NCBI GenBank assembly: GCA_023630585.1
Contig: CM042547.1
Location: 1,858,450-1,922,449, forward strand
Source of the DNA: Cranoglanis bouderius
Taxonomy: Eukaryota > Chordata > Actinopteri > Siluriformes > Cranoglanididae
DNA length: 64,000 nt
Direction of reading: 5' to 3'
The notes under the pieces: generated by a model
The model's database searches: none
What the model saw: only the letters and a program-made list of their open reading frames with translations
What the model was told of the DNA's origin: nothing
Position numbers and translations under genes: made by a program
Shown here: piece by piece, positions 23,136-34,862 of the stretch
Layout of the letters: each line of letters starts with the position of its first letter
Position numbering within the stretch: position 1 is the stretch's first letter

Positions 23136-23896
23136 TGTTATGTAAACTGGAGGAAGGGGAGTCAGGATGCATGCGCAGGGGAAACGTCAGTTTAATAGGA
23201 ACATGTCATTTAAAAATAAAGGAACCGAAAACAACAACAAACCATAATCCATTAAACGAAAGAAAAGCAGTAATCCAAAATGTGATAATCCTTCACGAAT
23301 GAGGCAATAATCCACAAAGCAGTAATCCATATGCAAAATGGGAGAAACACATGAATGAATGAAATGAAAACAAAACGGAGCAAACACACGACGCAAGGAG
23401 GTGGTATGGGAACCACGAACAACGAGCTATGGATAACGAACTACGAACATAGATAGTTGGTCTGGGAACCATGAACTAGGGGCGAGAGAACACAAGAAAG
23501 GAATCGGCTTAACGCACATACTCATTCTTAATCTAATACTCCCACCCAAGTGGAAACGGAACAGGATATTTATACACACACACAAATCAGAGACACCTGA
23601 AACTCACAATGACAATGAATGAACATGGGCGTAAACCAAGAAGCAAAGAACCAATAAACATACGGAGGCAGAGACATGACACAAACCAAAACACAAGCAC
23701 ATGGTAAAATACAGGAGGCGGAGACATGACGTGAACGAAAACAAACGCACATGGCAAAGAAAACAAACGTGAGTTCATGAATGAAACAGTCCGGAGGATT
23801 TTCATGAATAGCGCTGGAATGCGCTCAGTGGAATGCAGAAGTACGCTACTCCGCTAGCCTCCGCTAGCTGCGTAGCAAGAGAGAGAGACTCTAACA
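23136..23896 (-). repeat. 3' LTR of element B
   Basis: A 761-bp LTR, near-identical to 26,730-27,493. Confidence 0.9.
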
Positions 23897-24053
23897 GAGC
23901 CCCCCCCAAGGCGCGGCTCCCGAAGCGCCGAAAGTTCTAGCCGCTTTGGCGGACCTGGGCCCCTGGGCAGGATCCTAACATCTGCCCCCCAGGACCTGAA
24001 GCTGGTGATGTCCAGTGTCCCAAGACCAGAGCCGAGCATGTCTGGTTGTCCCT

Positions 24054-26711
24054 TCAGCCCTGGTCCAGAACTTGGTCGAGAACTTGGTGTGATGCTTGAC
24101 CTGGCGCGTGACTTGGAGCCTGTAGCCGTGCTCGACCTGGCGCGTGGCTTGGAGCCTGTAGCCGTGCTCGACCTGGCGCGTGGCTTGGAGCCTGTAGCCG
24201 TGCTCGACCTGGCATGTGGCTTGGAGCCTGTAGCCGTGTTCGACCTGGCGCGTGGCTTGGAGCTTGGCCTGGCACCTGGATTGGAGACAGGCTTGGAAAC
24301 AGATCGGGAGACAGGCTTGGAAACAGATCAGGAGACAGACTTGGAAACAGATCGAGAGACAGGCTTGGAAACAGATCGGGAGATAGACTTTGAGACAGAT
24401 TTTGAGACAGACTTCGAGACTGGACTTCGAGACTGGACTTTGAGACTGGACTTCGAGACTGGACTTTGAGACTGGACTTCAAGACAGACTTCGAGACTGG
24501 ACAGAGAACTGGACAGAGAACTGGACAGAGAACTAGGCTAGACCCAGAACCATAAACAGAATCAAAAACCTGACTGGAAACAGAGCTGGAGACAGGGTTG
24601 GAGACAGGGTTGGAGACAAATTCTGAAACTGGACTGGAAGCTGAGCTAGGAAGGTAATTAGAGACAGGGGAGGAGACAGAGGAGGAGACAGAATCGTGTG
24701 CTGAACTGGAAACTAGGCTAGAGACAGCACCATCAACAAAATCTAAAACCTGACTGGAAACGGGGTTGGGAACAGAGATGGGAATGGAGCTGGAAACGGA
24801 GCTGGGAACAGAGTTGGCAATTAAATCAGCAACCGAACTGAGAATTAAAGCAAAAACAGAACTAGAAATTAAATCAAAAACAGAGCTGGAAACTAAATCA
24901 AGAACGGAGTTGGAAATTGGGTTGGAAACTGGGTTGGAAACAAGACTAGGAACAGGGTTGGGAACAGAGTTGGAAACAGGGTTGGAAACAGGGTTGGAAC
25001 CAGGAATGGGAACAGGACCGGGAGCAGGAGTGGAAACGGGACCGGGAACGGGACTGGGAACAGGACTGGGGACTGGCTTTGGGCAAAGTCTGAGGCATGG
25101 ACTGGGATCAGGACTTGGATTAGGGCAGAAACCTGGACAGGGAACTGGACATGGACTAGGAATAGGGCAGGAACCTGGACATGGACTTGGACATGGACTA
25201 AGACTAGGGCAGGAACCTGGACATGGACTAGGACTTAATTTTGCGCTAAAACATGGGCTAGAACTTGGAAAGGTGGTCATCTCGTGGACCTCAGACATGG
25301 ACTGGGCTTGGGCAGAGGTCTCCTTGTGGACCTCTGGTATAAGCAGGACAGGAGAGGAAGTTTCTTCTTGAACCTCTGGCAGGAACAGGACTGGAGTGGA
25401 GCACCCTCCTTGGGTCTCCTACAGGAACTGGGCTGGAGCGGAGCACCCCACTTGGGTCTCCGACAGGAACTGGGCTGGAGCGGAGCACCCCTCTTGGGTC
25501 TCCGACAGGAACTGGGATGGAGCGGAGGTCTCCTCGTGGACCTCAGGCATAAACAGGGCAGGAGTGGAGGTCTTCCTGTGGACCTCCAGGGGCAGCTCCG
25601 CTGTGGAGACCTCTTGCTGGGCCTCCGGCTGGAGCTCGGGGCTGGAGGTTGCCATGCTAACCTCCAGGTGCAGCTCTGCTGAGGAGACCTCCTGCTGGGC
25701 CTCCGGCTGGAGCCCAGGGCTGGAGGTTGCCATGTTAACCTCCAGGTGCAGCTCCGCTGAGGAGACCTCCTGCTGGGCCTCCGGCTGGAGCTCGGGGCTG
25801 GAGGTTGGCATGTTAACCTCCAGGGGCAGCTCCACTGTGGAAACCTCCTGCTGGGCCTCCGGCTGGAGCTCGGGGCTGGAGGTTGCCATGTTAACCTCCA
25901 GGGGCCGCTCCTCTGTGGAAACCTCCTGCTGGGCCTCCGGCTGGAGCTCGGGGCTGGAGGTTGCCATGTTAATCTCCAGGGGCCGCTCCTCTGTGGAGAC
26001 CTCCTGCTGGGCCTCCGGCTGGAGCTCGGGGCTGGAGGTTGTCTCGTTAACCTCCAGGTGACACTCCACTGGGGAGACCAACTGCTGGATCTCCGGCTGG
26101 AGCTCTGGGGTTGCCCGCCTGTGGACCCGTTTGTGCACCCGCCAGCTGCCCCTAAAACAGGCTTGTGAGCAGAAGTAGCTGCTCCTTCCTCCCTGTTTCC
26201 TGCAAGTGGGGCACTGGAGGGTGGCTGGGTGGGTGCATCCCTCGGTGGTGCACTTCTGGGTCAGGAGTTGAGCGGTGCTGGCTGCCCTGTTAGCCCGCTC
26301 CCCCTCATAGTAGTCCAGGAACGACACGCATGGTTGGTCGCCCAGACAATTCTTCCCCATGAAGGTCCTGAGGTTGGGTTGGAAGTCTGGGCTTCTCAAC
26401 ACCTGGAGCAGTAGATCCACAAAGCCCAAAACTGTATTGAGCTTCGTGGATCCACTGGCAAGGTGAAGCTCCGCCCATTGGCGAGCGGAGCCGACCAGAC
26501 GGGAGAGGAGGAACCCCAACCACTGTTCCTCATCAGGCTTGGGGTCCTCCAAATTAAGGAAGTACATTTGTGCCTGCAGCAAAAAACATTGCGGCCATAC
26601 GGAGAATCCATCATACGCTTCCGGGGCATAAACAAAAATCCTTTGAGGAAAGCTGATGGAGTCATAAGCAGGCACAAAAAAAATGGCGCCAATTTTCCCC
26701 GCTGCATCCAT
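24054..26711 (-). pseudogene. Gag-like protein with MetAP1-type zinc finger, one stop
   Basis: A single frame of 886 codons broken only by TAG at 25,419-25,421, where sister repeat units have TCG. The Gag capsid-like region (YDGFSVWPQCFLLQAQMYFL, LVGSARQWAELHL) is followed by zinc ligands C154, C159, C167, C170, C181, C185, H193 and H197, with LQCPTCRKQG and SYFCSQACFRGSW. The latter is even closer to MetAP1 than in element A. Seven 26-residue repeats (EAQQEVSTEERPLEVNM type), GCSAPAQFLSETQ units and a Ser/Pro/Val tail complete it. The ATG is 18 nt from the LTR. No pol. Confidence 0.8.
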
Positions 26712-26729
26712 TTTTTGGGCGGAATATTC

Positions 26730-27493
26730 TGTTATGTTAACTGGAGGAAGGGGAGTCAGGATGCATGAGCAGGGGAAACGTCAGTTTAATAGGAACATGT
26801 CATTCAAAAATAAAGGAACAGAAAAAAACAACAAACCATAATCCATTCAACAAAAGAAAAGCAGTAATCCAAAATGTGATAATCCTTCACGAATGAGGCA
26901 GTAATCCACAAAGCAGTGATCCATATGCAAAACGGGAAAAACACATGAATGAATGAAACGAAAACAAAAACAGAGCAAACACACAACGCAAGGAGGTGGT
27001 ATGGGAACCACGAACAACGAGCTACGGATAACGAACTACGAACATAGATAGTTGGTCTGGGAACCATGAACTAGGGGCGAGAGAACACAAGAAAGAAATT
27101 GGCTTAACGCACATACTCATTCTTAATCTAATACTCCCACCCAAGTGGAAACGGAATGGGATATTGATACACACACACAAATCAGAGACTCCTGAAACTC
27201 ATAATGACAATGAATGAATATGGGCGTAAACCAAGAAACAAAGAACCAATAAACATACGAAGGCGGAGACATAACACAAACCAAAACACAAGCACATGGT
27301 AAAACACAGGAGGCGGAGACATGACATGAATGAAAACAAACGCACGTGGCAAAGAAAACAAACGTGAGTTCATGAATGAAACAGTCCGGAGGATTTTCAT
27401 GAATAGCGCTGGAATGCGCTCAGTGGAATGCGGAAGTACGCTACTCCGCTAGCCTCCGCTAGCTGCGTAGCGAGAGAGAGAGGGACTCTAACA
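26730..27493 (-). repeat. 5' LTR of element B
   Basis: A 764-bp LTR ending at TAACA 27,493. Confidence 0.9.
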
Positions 27494-27730
27494 TAGACTC
27501 CACAATCATTTGTGTTTACCTGTGATGTGTTGCTTTGAGACTCTACAACTATCTGGTAGTTTCTGGGTGACATCAGATTGACTGCAAGTTGTCTCATTAT
27601 AGTGAAGCTCAGTTAAAGTTGTCTGCATGATTAATAACAAATAAATTGAATATCAGTTGCATGTTTTGCATTGAAATAGATGCACCTACGGAATACTAAG
27701 CATAATCAGTTTTGTAAAAAACAATGTATG

Positions 27731-27733
<3 letters not shown>

Positions 27734-27794
<61 letters not shown>
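27734..27794. repeat. (CA)n microsatellite
   Basis: About 30 uninterrupted CA units. Confidence 0.95.
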
Positions 27795-27798
<4 letters not shown>

Positions 27799-28681
27799 TG
27801 TTTGTTTCACTACATAACCTCTTCCCCTAAATGTTCTCATCATAGAATCTTGCAAAATACTACATTGGAATGCAAACATGGTTTGATTGATTTAGAAGCC
27901 TTTTCAACAAGTAAAATAATGTAAAAGTAAAATCAGTAAAATCTCCTCACAGTATTGGTTATCATAATACTTGACTATATAATTGTGGACATTTGGCCCT
28001 CACAAGTAAACATACACAAACACAATCATGTCACAATACCTGATGTGCTGCTGTTACTACTCCAGTGTGATTTTCATAAGTATTTCACAGCTTGGATCAT
28101 GCATTTATATGTAATTGTGCCGTTGTAAACTGATGCTGTCCATCACATGTGTGTTCAACATTACCTGCAATGTGCAGCTGTTCGATGAGTCTGACTGTTT
28201 CTGGGTAGCATCAGACTGAGAGAAATTCTCCTCATTGCCTGCATGCTCAAGTAAGGCTGCCTGTATGATTGCATATATGGAAAAGTACATAAAATTAGCA
28301 ATTTACAAACCCATCAAAAATTTAGACAATGAATGTGAGAACTCATTCAAAACTCTTACATGTACATATCAAAAGACATAAACTGAAACATATGAGATGT
28401 AGAATAATTCTGTTTAACTGCATCTAGGATATTTAAAATTAGAAACATACTCACCTGTAGCACTGGTTTTCTACATACTGTAAGGGTTGCCTCATTGTTA
28501 AAGGACTGATTTATTATCTAAAACAAAAATAAAATAACACATTATTAGGTTTATAAAAGAAATATATACCTTGTTTGTGTTTGTATGTGTTTATAAAGTA
28601 ATTTTATTGCCTTTATAAATTATTAACATCAGCATTGTAGTAATTGCATAACAATATGAAACAAGAAGAACAGCAGCATAA

Positions 28682-28709
28682 GTATAGGCCTATAAGAGAG
28701 AGAGAGAGT

Positions 28710-28743
<34 letters not shown>

Positions 28744-28757
28744 GAGAGAGAGAGAGT
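28682..28757. repeat. (GA)n microsatellite
   Basis: GAGAGA tract with a few interruptions. Confidence 0.9.
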
Positions 28758-28930
28758 TTCTTACCTTTGACTGTATGCAGAAAGAGTCTGGATGTGGTTT
28801 TATGTTCTCTTTTTCTAAGAAAATTTTATAGGTCGTTCTATATGAAACCTGACATAATAAATGAGGTGTTAATGAGAGTTACACTCTATACCTACTTTAA
28901 CATCAACTAAAATTATTTAGCCTAAAGGTG

Positions 28931-28931
<1 letters not shown>

Positions 28932-28999
<68 letters not shown>

Positions 29000-29006
29000 T
29001 TTATTA

Positions 29007-29062
<56 letters not shown>
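28932..29062. repeat. (AAT)n followed by (ATT)n, self-complementary
   Basis: About 22 ATA/TAA units (28,932-28,998) are followed, after about 10 bases, by about 18 ATT units. The two halves are reverse complements and could form a long hairpin. Confidence 0.9.
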
Positions 29063-29063
<1 letters not shown>

Positions 29064-29794
29064 GTAGCACAACAATAGAAAATAATAGAACAATATCATC
29101 ATCAACAACAAAAACAACAACAAAATAATAATTACAGTAATCTTATAATAATTATATAAGTAATAATAACAATTACCTACCTTTTTTGTTCATAAATACT
29201 TGGTGGCCCTTGGTTCAGTGTCATCGTTGCTTATGTATGTTTTGTACTTCCTTTTTGAACGATTCATAATCGGCTGGTAACTTACTGATAAATATTTGTA
29301 AATTCTCCTCTAATTACCGCTGCAACATCGATTCAAATTTCTCAGTCAAAGTTTGAATACAAATCTGCCAATGAGATGATTGTATCTGGGCAAACGTTAC
29401 GTAATTGGTCACGTTGAGACAGAACAACGAACTAACGCAGGTGGGCATTTGATTTGAATCCTGGCAAGACGGGCATTTTAAGGTAAATGTTACTAGAATT
29501 TTTGATAAAATAAAATGATAAATGTAAAAGAAAAACACGTCAGCACATTATTCGATTTCTGTTAAGTGACAACTTGCACTTTATTTACTGAAATGATTTT
29601 GACATGATTTCCAGAAACCTGTGGCAAACCAGTAACCTTAAACTGTTTTGACATAATGAGCAAGACACAGAGGAAAGGAAAGGTTAGTGAAATGCTTTAA
29701 TGCTATCTTTTTGATATTTATATACCCCTTCCCGGCATTGTTCCTTGTAGCATCATGTAACATTACATGTTTATGTAACGTTAACTATTTAAGG

Positions 29795-30104
29795 TAAACA
29801 GCAGGTGGAGGAAAGTCTAGAGAGGTGGAGGTTTGCCCTGGAGAGAAGAGGAATGAAGGTTAGTCGCAGCAAGACAGAATACATATGTGTGAATGAGAGG
29901 GATCCAAGTGGAACAGTGAGGTTACAGGGAGAAGAGATAAAGAAGGTGCAGGATTTTAAGTACTTAGGCTCAACAGTCCAGAGCAATGGGAAGTGTGGAA
30001 AAGAGGTGAAGAAGCGTGTGCAGGCAGGTTGGAATGGGTGGAGAAAAGTGTCAGGTCTGTTGTGTGATAAAAGAGTACCAGCAAGAATGAAAGGAAAGGA
30101 GGAG
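29795..30104 (+). mobile_element. RTE LINE fragment, truncated at both ends
   Basis: Reads ESLERWRFALERRGMKVSRS, KTEYICVNERDPSGTVRLQG, then RVPARMKGK before leaving similarity. This is the same stretch of the RTE C-terminal region as 19,640-19,870, in the opposite orientation. Neither a 5' nor a 3' element end is present, so it is not an ordinary 5'-truncated insertion. Confidence 0.8.
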
Positions 30105-31037
30105 CCTTTTCAGAGCTTTTAGCTAACATTTAAGAAGTTGGCCACAAACATATTCTGCTGAAGTACAGTTGATAACTTGACATTTAAAAAGTGTGTCAAA
30201 GTGAGTGCTTAAGTTAATGTTTCTGTATTAAAAGGTGTGTACCATCACCTGCTAGGCCTAGCTGATTAGTTAGGTTTAGATTATCTTCAGGTTATTTCAG
30301 AGAGTAAGTTAGCCCTAATCATAATATTAATATTTTTGACTTTAAAAAAAATAGTAATAGTTGTATTAGTGCAGAACAAAGTTGTTTTATAGGAATGAGT
30401 ACATTTATCCTACTTTTTTTAACTGCTTACACACAAAATCTTTACTTGTCACAACATTTATGAAAGCTGACACTCAAACAGCAGAAGCATACACCAAATC
30501 TGCAAAAAAAAAAAATCAGTTTTCAATTTCATAAAATACTTTTTGCAAAACACAACACACAATTCTCTGTGTAGGCCTAACACAAAAATCTAACAATAAT
30601 TAACATTATGGCAAAGTGCTTCATTTTGCAAGAGATGTGAGGTATTTTGCATTTTGTGTGTGCAATTCTTGGATTTGTGTAAAAATTTTGAAAAAAAGAG
30701 GCAAAGTTTTTAAAATGTAAGCAGTTGAAAAACACTAAAATGACAGCATATTCTTCTTCTTTTTTTTTTTTTTACTTTAGCAGACGTACTTTGTTTTAGC
30801 ACTGCTTACAAAGAACATACAGATGTGAAATGTCATGAAATGATATGTCACTGAACATGTAAATTGCATTATTGCATAATTGGCATTAGTAATCAGAAAC
30901 TATGATCCAAACGTGTCATTCCGGTGCATTATGTTTACATTTCACCTGCAAAGGTATGTGCATTTTTGTGTACATTTAATTTAAATCAATACATTGCTAA
31001 GTATTAACCTTTAGAAGTTCACCCTGCTAAATGAGTA

Positions 31038-31089
<52 letters not shown>

Positions 31090-31465
31090 TCTTTTCAGCC
31101 CTTTTTTTATATTTAAGGCACTTGAAATGATGGATTCATCCACTGAACCAAAGCAAGCACACAAGACTCAACAAGATCTGTAATTAAATTTATTTATTTA
31201 TTTTATTTTTCAATTTGGACTTATAATTTAAAAACCACCAGCCAAATTTATGAGACATATATCCAGAGTTACATCACAATGACAGATGAAATATTTCGTA
31301 CTAAGTATCATCACTATTCCTTTCAATACAATAGCTGTAGATAATGCTTTAACTTAAGTCCTATCTAAATGAACGGGGGAATCCTAAAATATCAAAAAAA
31401 CTCCCTGAACTTTGGTGATTTTTCACCCAAATGTCATAGCCCCCAGAATATTTTGTTGTATGTAC
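30105..31465. other. CACTA interior, no gene recognised
   Basis: AT-rich sequence with a (GT)n tract at about 31,040-31,087. No convincing exon. Confidence 0.5.
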
Positions 31466-33005
31466 AAAGCGCTTCACTTTTTCCACATTTTGTTATGTTA
31501 CAGCCTTATTCCAAAATGGATTAAATTCATTATTTTTCTCAAAATTCTACAAACAATACCCCATAATGACAACGTGAAAGAAGTTTGTTTGAAATCTTTG
31601 CAAATTTATTTAAAATAAAAAACAAAAAAATCACGTACATAAGTATTCACAGTCTTTGCTCAATACTTTGTTGACGCACCTTTGGCACCAATTACAGCCT
31701 CAAGTCTTTTTGTGTATGATGCTACAAGCTTGGCACACCTATTTTTGTGCAGTTTCTTCCATTCTTCTTTGCAGGACCTCTCAAGCTCCATCAGGTTGGA
31801 TGGGGAGCGTCGGTGCACAGCCATTTTCAGATCTCTCCAGAGATGTTCAATCGGGTTCAAGTCTGGGCTCTGGCTGGGCCACTCAAGGACATTCACAGAG
31901 TTGTTCCATAGCCACTCCTTTGTTATCTTGGCTGTGTGCTTAGGGTTGTTGTCCTATTGGAAGATGAACCTTCGCGCCAGTCTGAGGTCCAGAGCGCTCT
32001 GGAGCAGGTTTTCATCAAGGATGTCTCTGTATTGCTGCATTCATCTTTCCCTCTATCCTGACTAGTCTCCCAGTTCCTGCCGCTGAAAAACATCCCCACA
32101 GAATGATGCTGCTTCAATGTAGGGATGGTATTGACCAGGTGATGAGCGGTGCCTGGTTTCCTCCAGACAAGATGCTTGCTATTCAGGCCAAAGAGTTCAA
32201 TTTTTGTTTCTCATGGTCTGAGAGTCCTTCAGGTGTCTTTTGGCAAACTCCAAGCGGGCTGTCATGTGCCTTTTACTGAGGAGTGGCTTCCATCTGGCCG
32301 CTCTACCATACAGGCCTGATTGGTGGAGTGCTGCAGAGATGGTTGTTCTTTTGGAAGGTTCTCCTGTCTCCACAGAGAAATGCTGGAGCTCTGTCAGAGT
32401 GACCATCGGGTTCTTGGTCACCTCCCTGGCTAAAGCCCTTCTCCCCCAATCGCAAAGTTCCAAACTTCTTCCATTTACGGATGATGGAGGCCACTGTGCT
32501 CATTGGGACCTTCAATGCTGCAGAAATTTTTCTGTACCCTTCCCCAGATCTGTGCCTCGATAGAATCCTGTCTCGGAGGTCTATAGACAATTCCTTGGAC
32601 TTCATGGTCTGGTTTGTGCTCTGACATGCACTGTTACACCTTATATAGACAGGTGTGTGCCTTTCCAAATCATGTCCAATCAACTGAATTTACCACAGGT
32701 GGACTCCAATCAAGTTGTAGAAACATCTCAAGGATGATCAGTGGAAACAGGATGCACCTGAGCTCAATTTTGAGTGTCATGGCAAATGCTGTGAATACTT
32801 ATGTACATGTGATTTTTTTTGTTTGTTTTTTATTTTTAATAAATTTGCAAAGATTTCAAACAAACTTCATTCACATTGTCATTATAGGGTATTGTTTGTA
32901 GAATTTTGAGAAAAATAATGAATTTAATCCATTTTGGAATAAGGCTGTAACATAACAAAATGAGGAAAAAGTGAAGCGCTGTGAATACTTTCTGGATGCA
33001 CTGTA
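31466..33005 (-). mobile_element. Tc1-like transposon with broken transposase
   Basis: Long inverted ends (gcgcttcactttttccacat, gctgtaacataacaaaatg, aagtattcacag). The left tip is missing, and the right end finishes in ggatgcactgta. On the minus strand the transposase starts at MKSKELSIDLRDRILSRHRS with the paired-like HTH. It continues in other frames through [20 protein letters not shown] to [19 protein letters not shown] and GAKGASTKY, so several frameshifts are present. Confidence 0.9.
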
Positions 33006-33439
33006 TGTCTGCACAACAATATATCAAAATAAAGTCCAAACCTTTGTATATGGTTGTATATATGCACTGATAAGTAAAAATCAGTAGTCATAGTCCTTAA
33101 TTTGACATTTAGTTTTAACTTTCAGGGAAAAGCCTTTCCATCACCTTTTATGTACACAAGTATGCAGTTTTTCTGAACATTTATAGATGTGATTTTGTGC
33201 CTTGGTGTTTTAATCCAGCATTTTGTAATGCTATATCAACAATCTGCATAAAAATTGTGTGGATGGTAACCCATCTATTGCTGTTGTACTAAACACAGAA
33301 CATGACATTTAAAAAAAAAAAAAAATTAAAGAAATATTGTATATATCATTTCCATGTCTCTTTACTTTACAAATTTATGCTGTAGATAAACCAGTGGAGC
33401 TTCTTAAATCAGATAACAGTGATTATCATAACATAAAAT

Positions 33440-33570
33440 GTTATTATTTTTGTGTTCACAGATGTTGTGATTGCTGGTTTTGAAGGGACAACTCCATCTC
33501 AAATCAGGGCTCTGCTTAGGCAGAAGTGTAACAACGAGAGCTATGCAAAAAAAAAATCAGGAAAGTGGTG
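33440..33570 (+). other. Possible exon of a second CACTA gene
   Basis: After an acceptor-like ttgtgttcacag, the plus strand reads DVVIAGFEGTTPSQIRALLR then QKCNNESYAKKK. The TPSQIRALLRQKC end is reminiscent of the C-terminal helix of BEN-type domains. No upstream exon was identified. Confidence 0.25.
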
Positions 33571-33999
33571 TTAAAGGTTATGATGAGAATTAATTGACCT
33601 TTATGTAATAGACTCAAGAGACCTACCAAAGGGGTAGTTCATTTAAAGTTCATGCAGTTCTGTATTTGTTGTTTGTAATGTTAGTAGTTCTGTCTGATGT
33701 AAAAATGTACAATTCATACTGTAAGTTAACTTTTTGAATTAATTTTTTTCTAAGGGATATAACTGTGTGAGTTTAATAAGCTAGTTGTAATTTTACAATG
33801 TTTTACTCCAAGATTTTGTTTATCTATTTGTTGATTTTTTTTCTCATTTTATTTATTGTTATTCACTTATTTATTTTTTGGACAAATAAAAGTTCACATT
33901 CCTTAATTTTAATGTTGCAATAATATTGTTGGGTTCATACTTTTAACTACCAAACTTTGTTTTATTTTCAGTGCAAGCATTGTGTTTTTTGTTTGATAG

Positions 34000-34843
34000 C
34001 AGTTCATTACATTCAAATTAACACATTTTAATTCACTGTAATTGCTTTTCATTATTTTTAGAAGTACACCTTAATCATATTTAAGGAAGTACATAGAAAG
34101 ATTAAAGTCACACTTTTAACTCACACGTGGGTTAAAAAATTCACTTAAGTTGAACTAACTTTATTTCATATAAATTTAAACTGTGGAATATCTGAAATCA
34201 ACTACAAATAATGTACATGTACGTGGACGAACACATTTAATTCACACTTAAGTGTTTTGTTAAATGATATTAAAGTATATTTTCAGTACATTGAGCAGTG
34301 CACTTTAATTGTATTTTAAATATGCTAGAAACAATTGTAAAAGTACATATAAAGATATATTAAAGTCCTACTTAAGTGGTTTAAAAATCACTAAACACTA
34401 TCACTAAATGCATTTAATATAAACTTAATTTGTGATACATTTGAAATCAATTACATATAATATGCATTTAGTATGTCAAAAACATTACATTTAATTAACA
34501 CTTAAGTGTATTTTTAACTGACATTAAAATATGTTTTAGTTCACGTTAATTGCTTGTCAGTACATTGAGCAGTGCATTTTAACTATATTTTAAAGACACT
34601 AGAAGTAATTATAAATTTACATATAAAAATGTACTAAAGTCCCACTTAAGTTGTTTAAAAAAATCACTCAAAAGTTCCACTAATTTCATTTAATATGAAT
34701 TAAAGCTGTGATACATTTGAAATTAATTACAAATAAAATGCATTTAAGCGGTGAAAATGACATATTTAATTTGCACTTACGTGTGTTCTTTTTAAGTATA
34801 TTATTTTCGCAGTAAGTACACTTTATAAAAGTATACTCTAGTG
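34000..34843. repeat. CACTA right subterminal repeats
   Basis: Many copies of acttaagtg/aagtacac/cacttaagt motifs in both orientations, mirrored at 16,872-17,240. In CACTA elements such regions bind transposase (established for plant elements). Confidence 0.6.
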
Positions 34844-34862
34844 CACTTCTTTTTCACAAGGG

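Larger units (their letters stand above)
23136..27493 (-). mobile_element. LTR retrotransposon B, gag-only, same family as A
   Basis: Complete, with LTRs at 23,136-23,896 and 26,730-27,493, ends TGTTA/TAACA, and a perfect 5-bp target duplication TAGAC (23,131-23,135 and 27,494-27,498). Only a gag-like frame lies inside. A run of eight C (plus strand) beside the 3' LTR is the polypurine tract. It is inserted within the CACTA-like element. Confidence 0.9.
27525..29270 (-). pseudogene. Putative 5' exons of the CACTA transposase gene
   Basis: Small minus-strand blocks with good splice sites: about 29,150-29,262 (MNRSKRKYKTYISNDDTEPR, then a stop, donor GTAGGT), 28,764-28,816 (ENIKPHPDSFCIQSK, donor GTAAGA), about 28,457-28,515 (SFNNEATLTVCRKPVLQ, donor GTGAGT), 28,172-28,257 (AALLEHAGNEENFSQSDATQ) and 27,525-27,620 (TTLTELHYNETTCSQSDVTQ). 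The last two share LxExxxNExxxSQSDxTQK and look like an exon duplication. They lie upstream of the transposase on the same strand, so they probably encode its N-terminal extension. Function unknown. Confidence 0.4.
16853..34862 (-). mobile_element. Large EnSpm/CACTA-like DNA transposon (~18 kb) with nested insertions
   Basis: The ends are perfect 19-bp inverted repeats: CCCTTGTGAAAAAGAAGTG at 16,853-16,871 and its complement at 34,844-34,862. CA occurs on both sides, and related foldback copies show the empty site as agaagcaatac. Subterminal regions at 16.87-17.5 kb and 34.0-34.84 kb are rich in repeated aagtgtactt/aagtgcactt motifs, as in CACTA elements. The transposase is on the minus strand. 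Nested inside are an RTE LINE, LTR element B, a small RTE piece and a Tc1 element; without them it would be about 9 kb. Confidence 0.8.

Noticed and set aside
28928..29128. Ile/Tyr homopolymer ORF
   Set aside because: Translation of AAT/ATT microsatellites.
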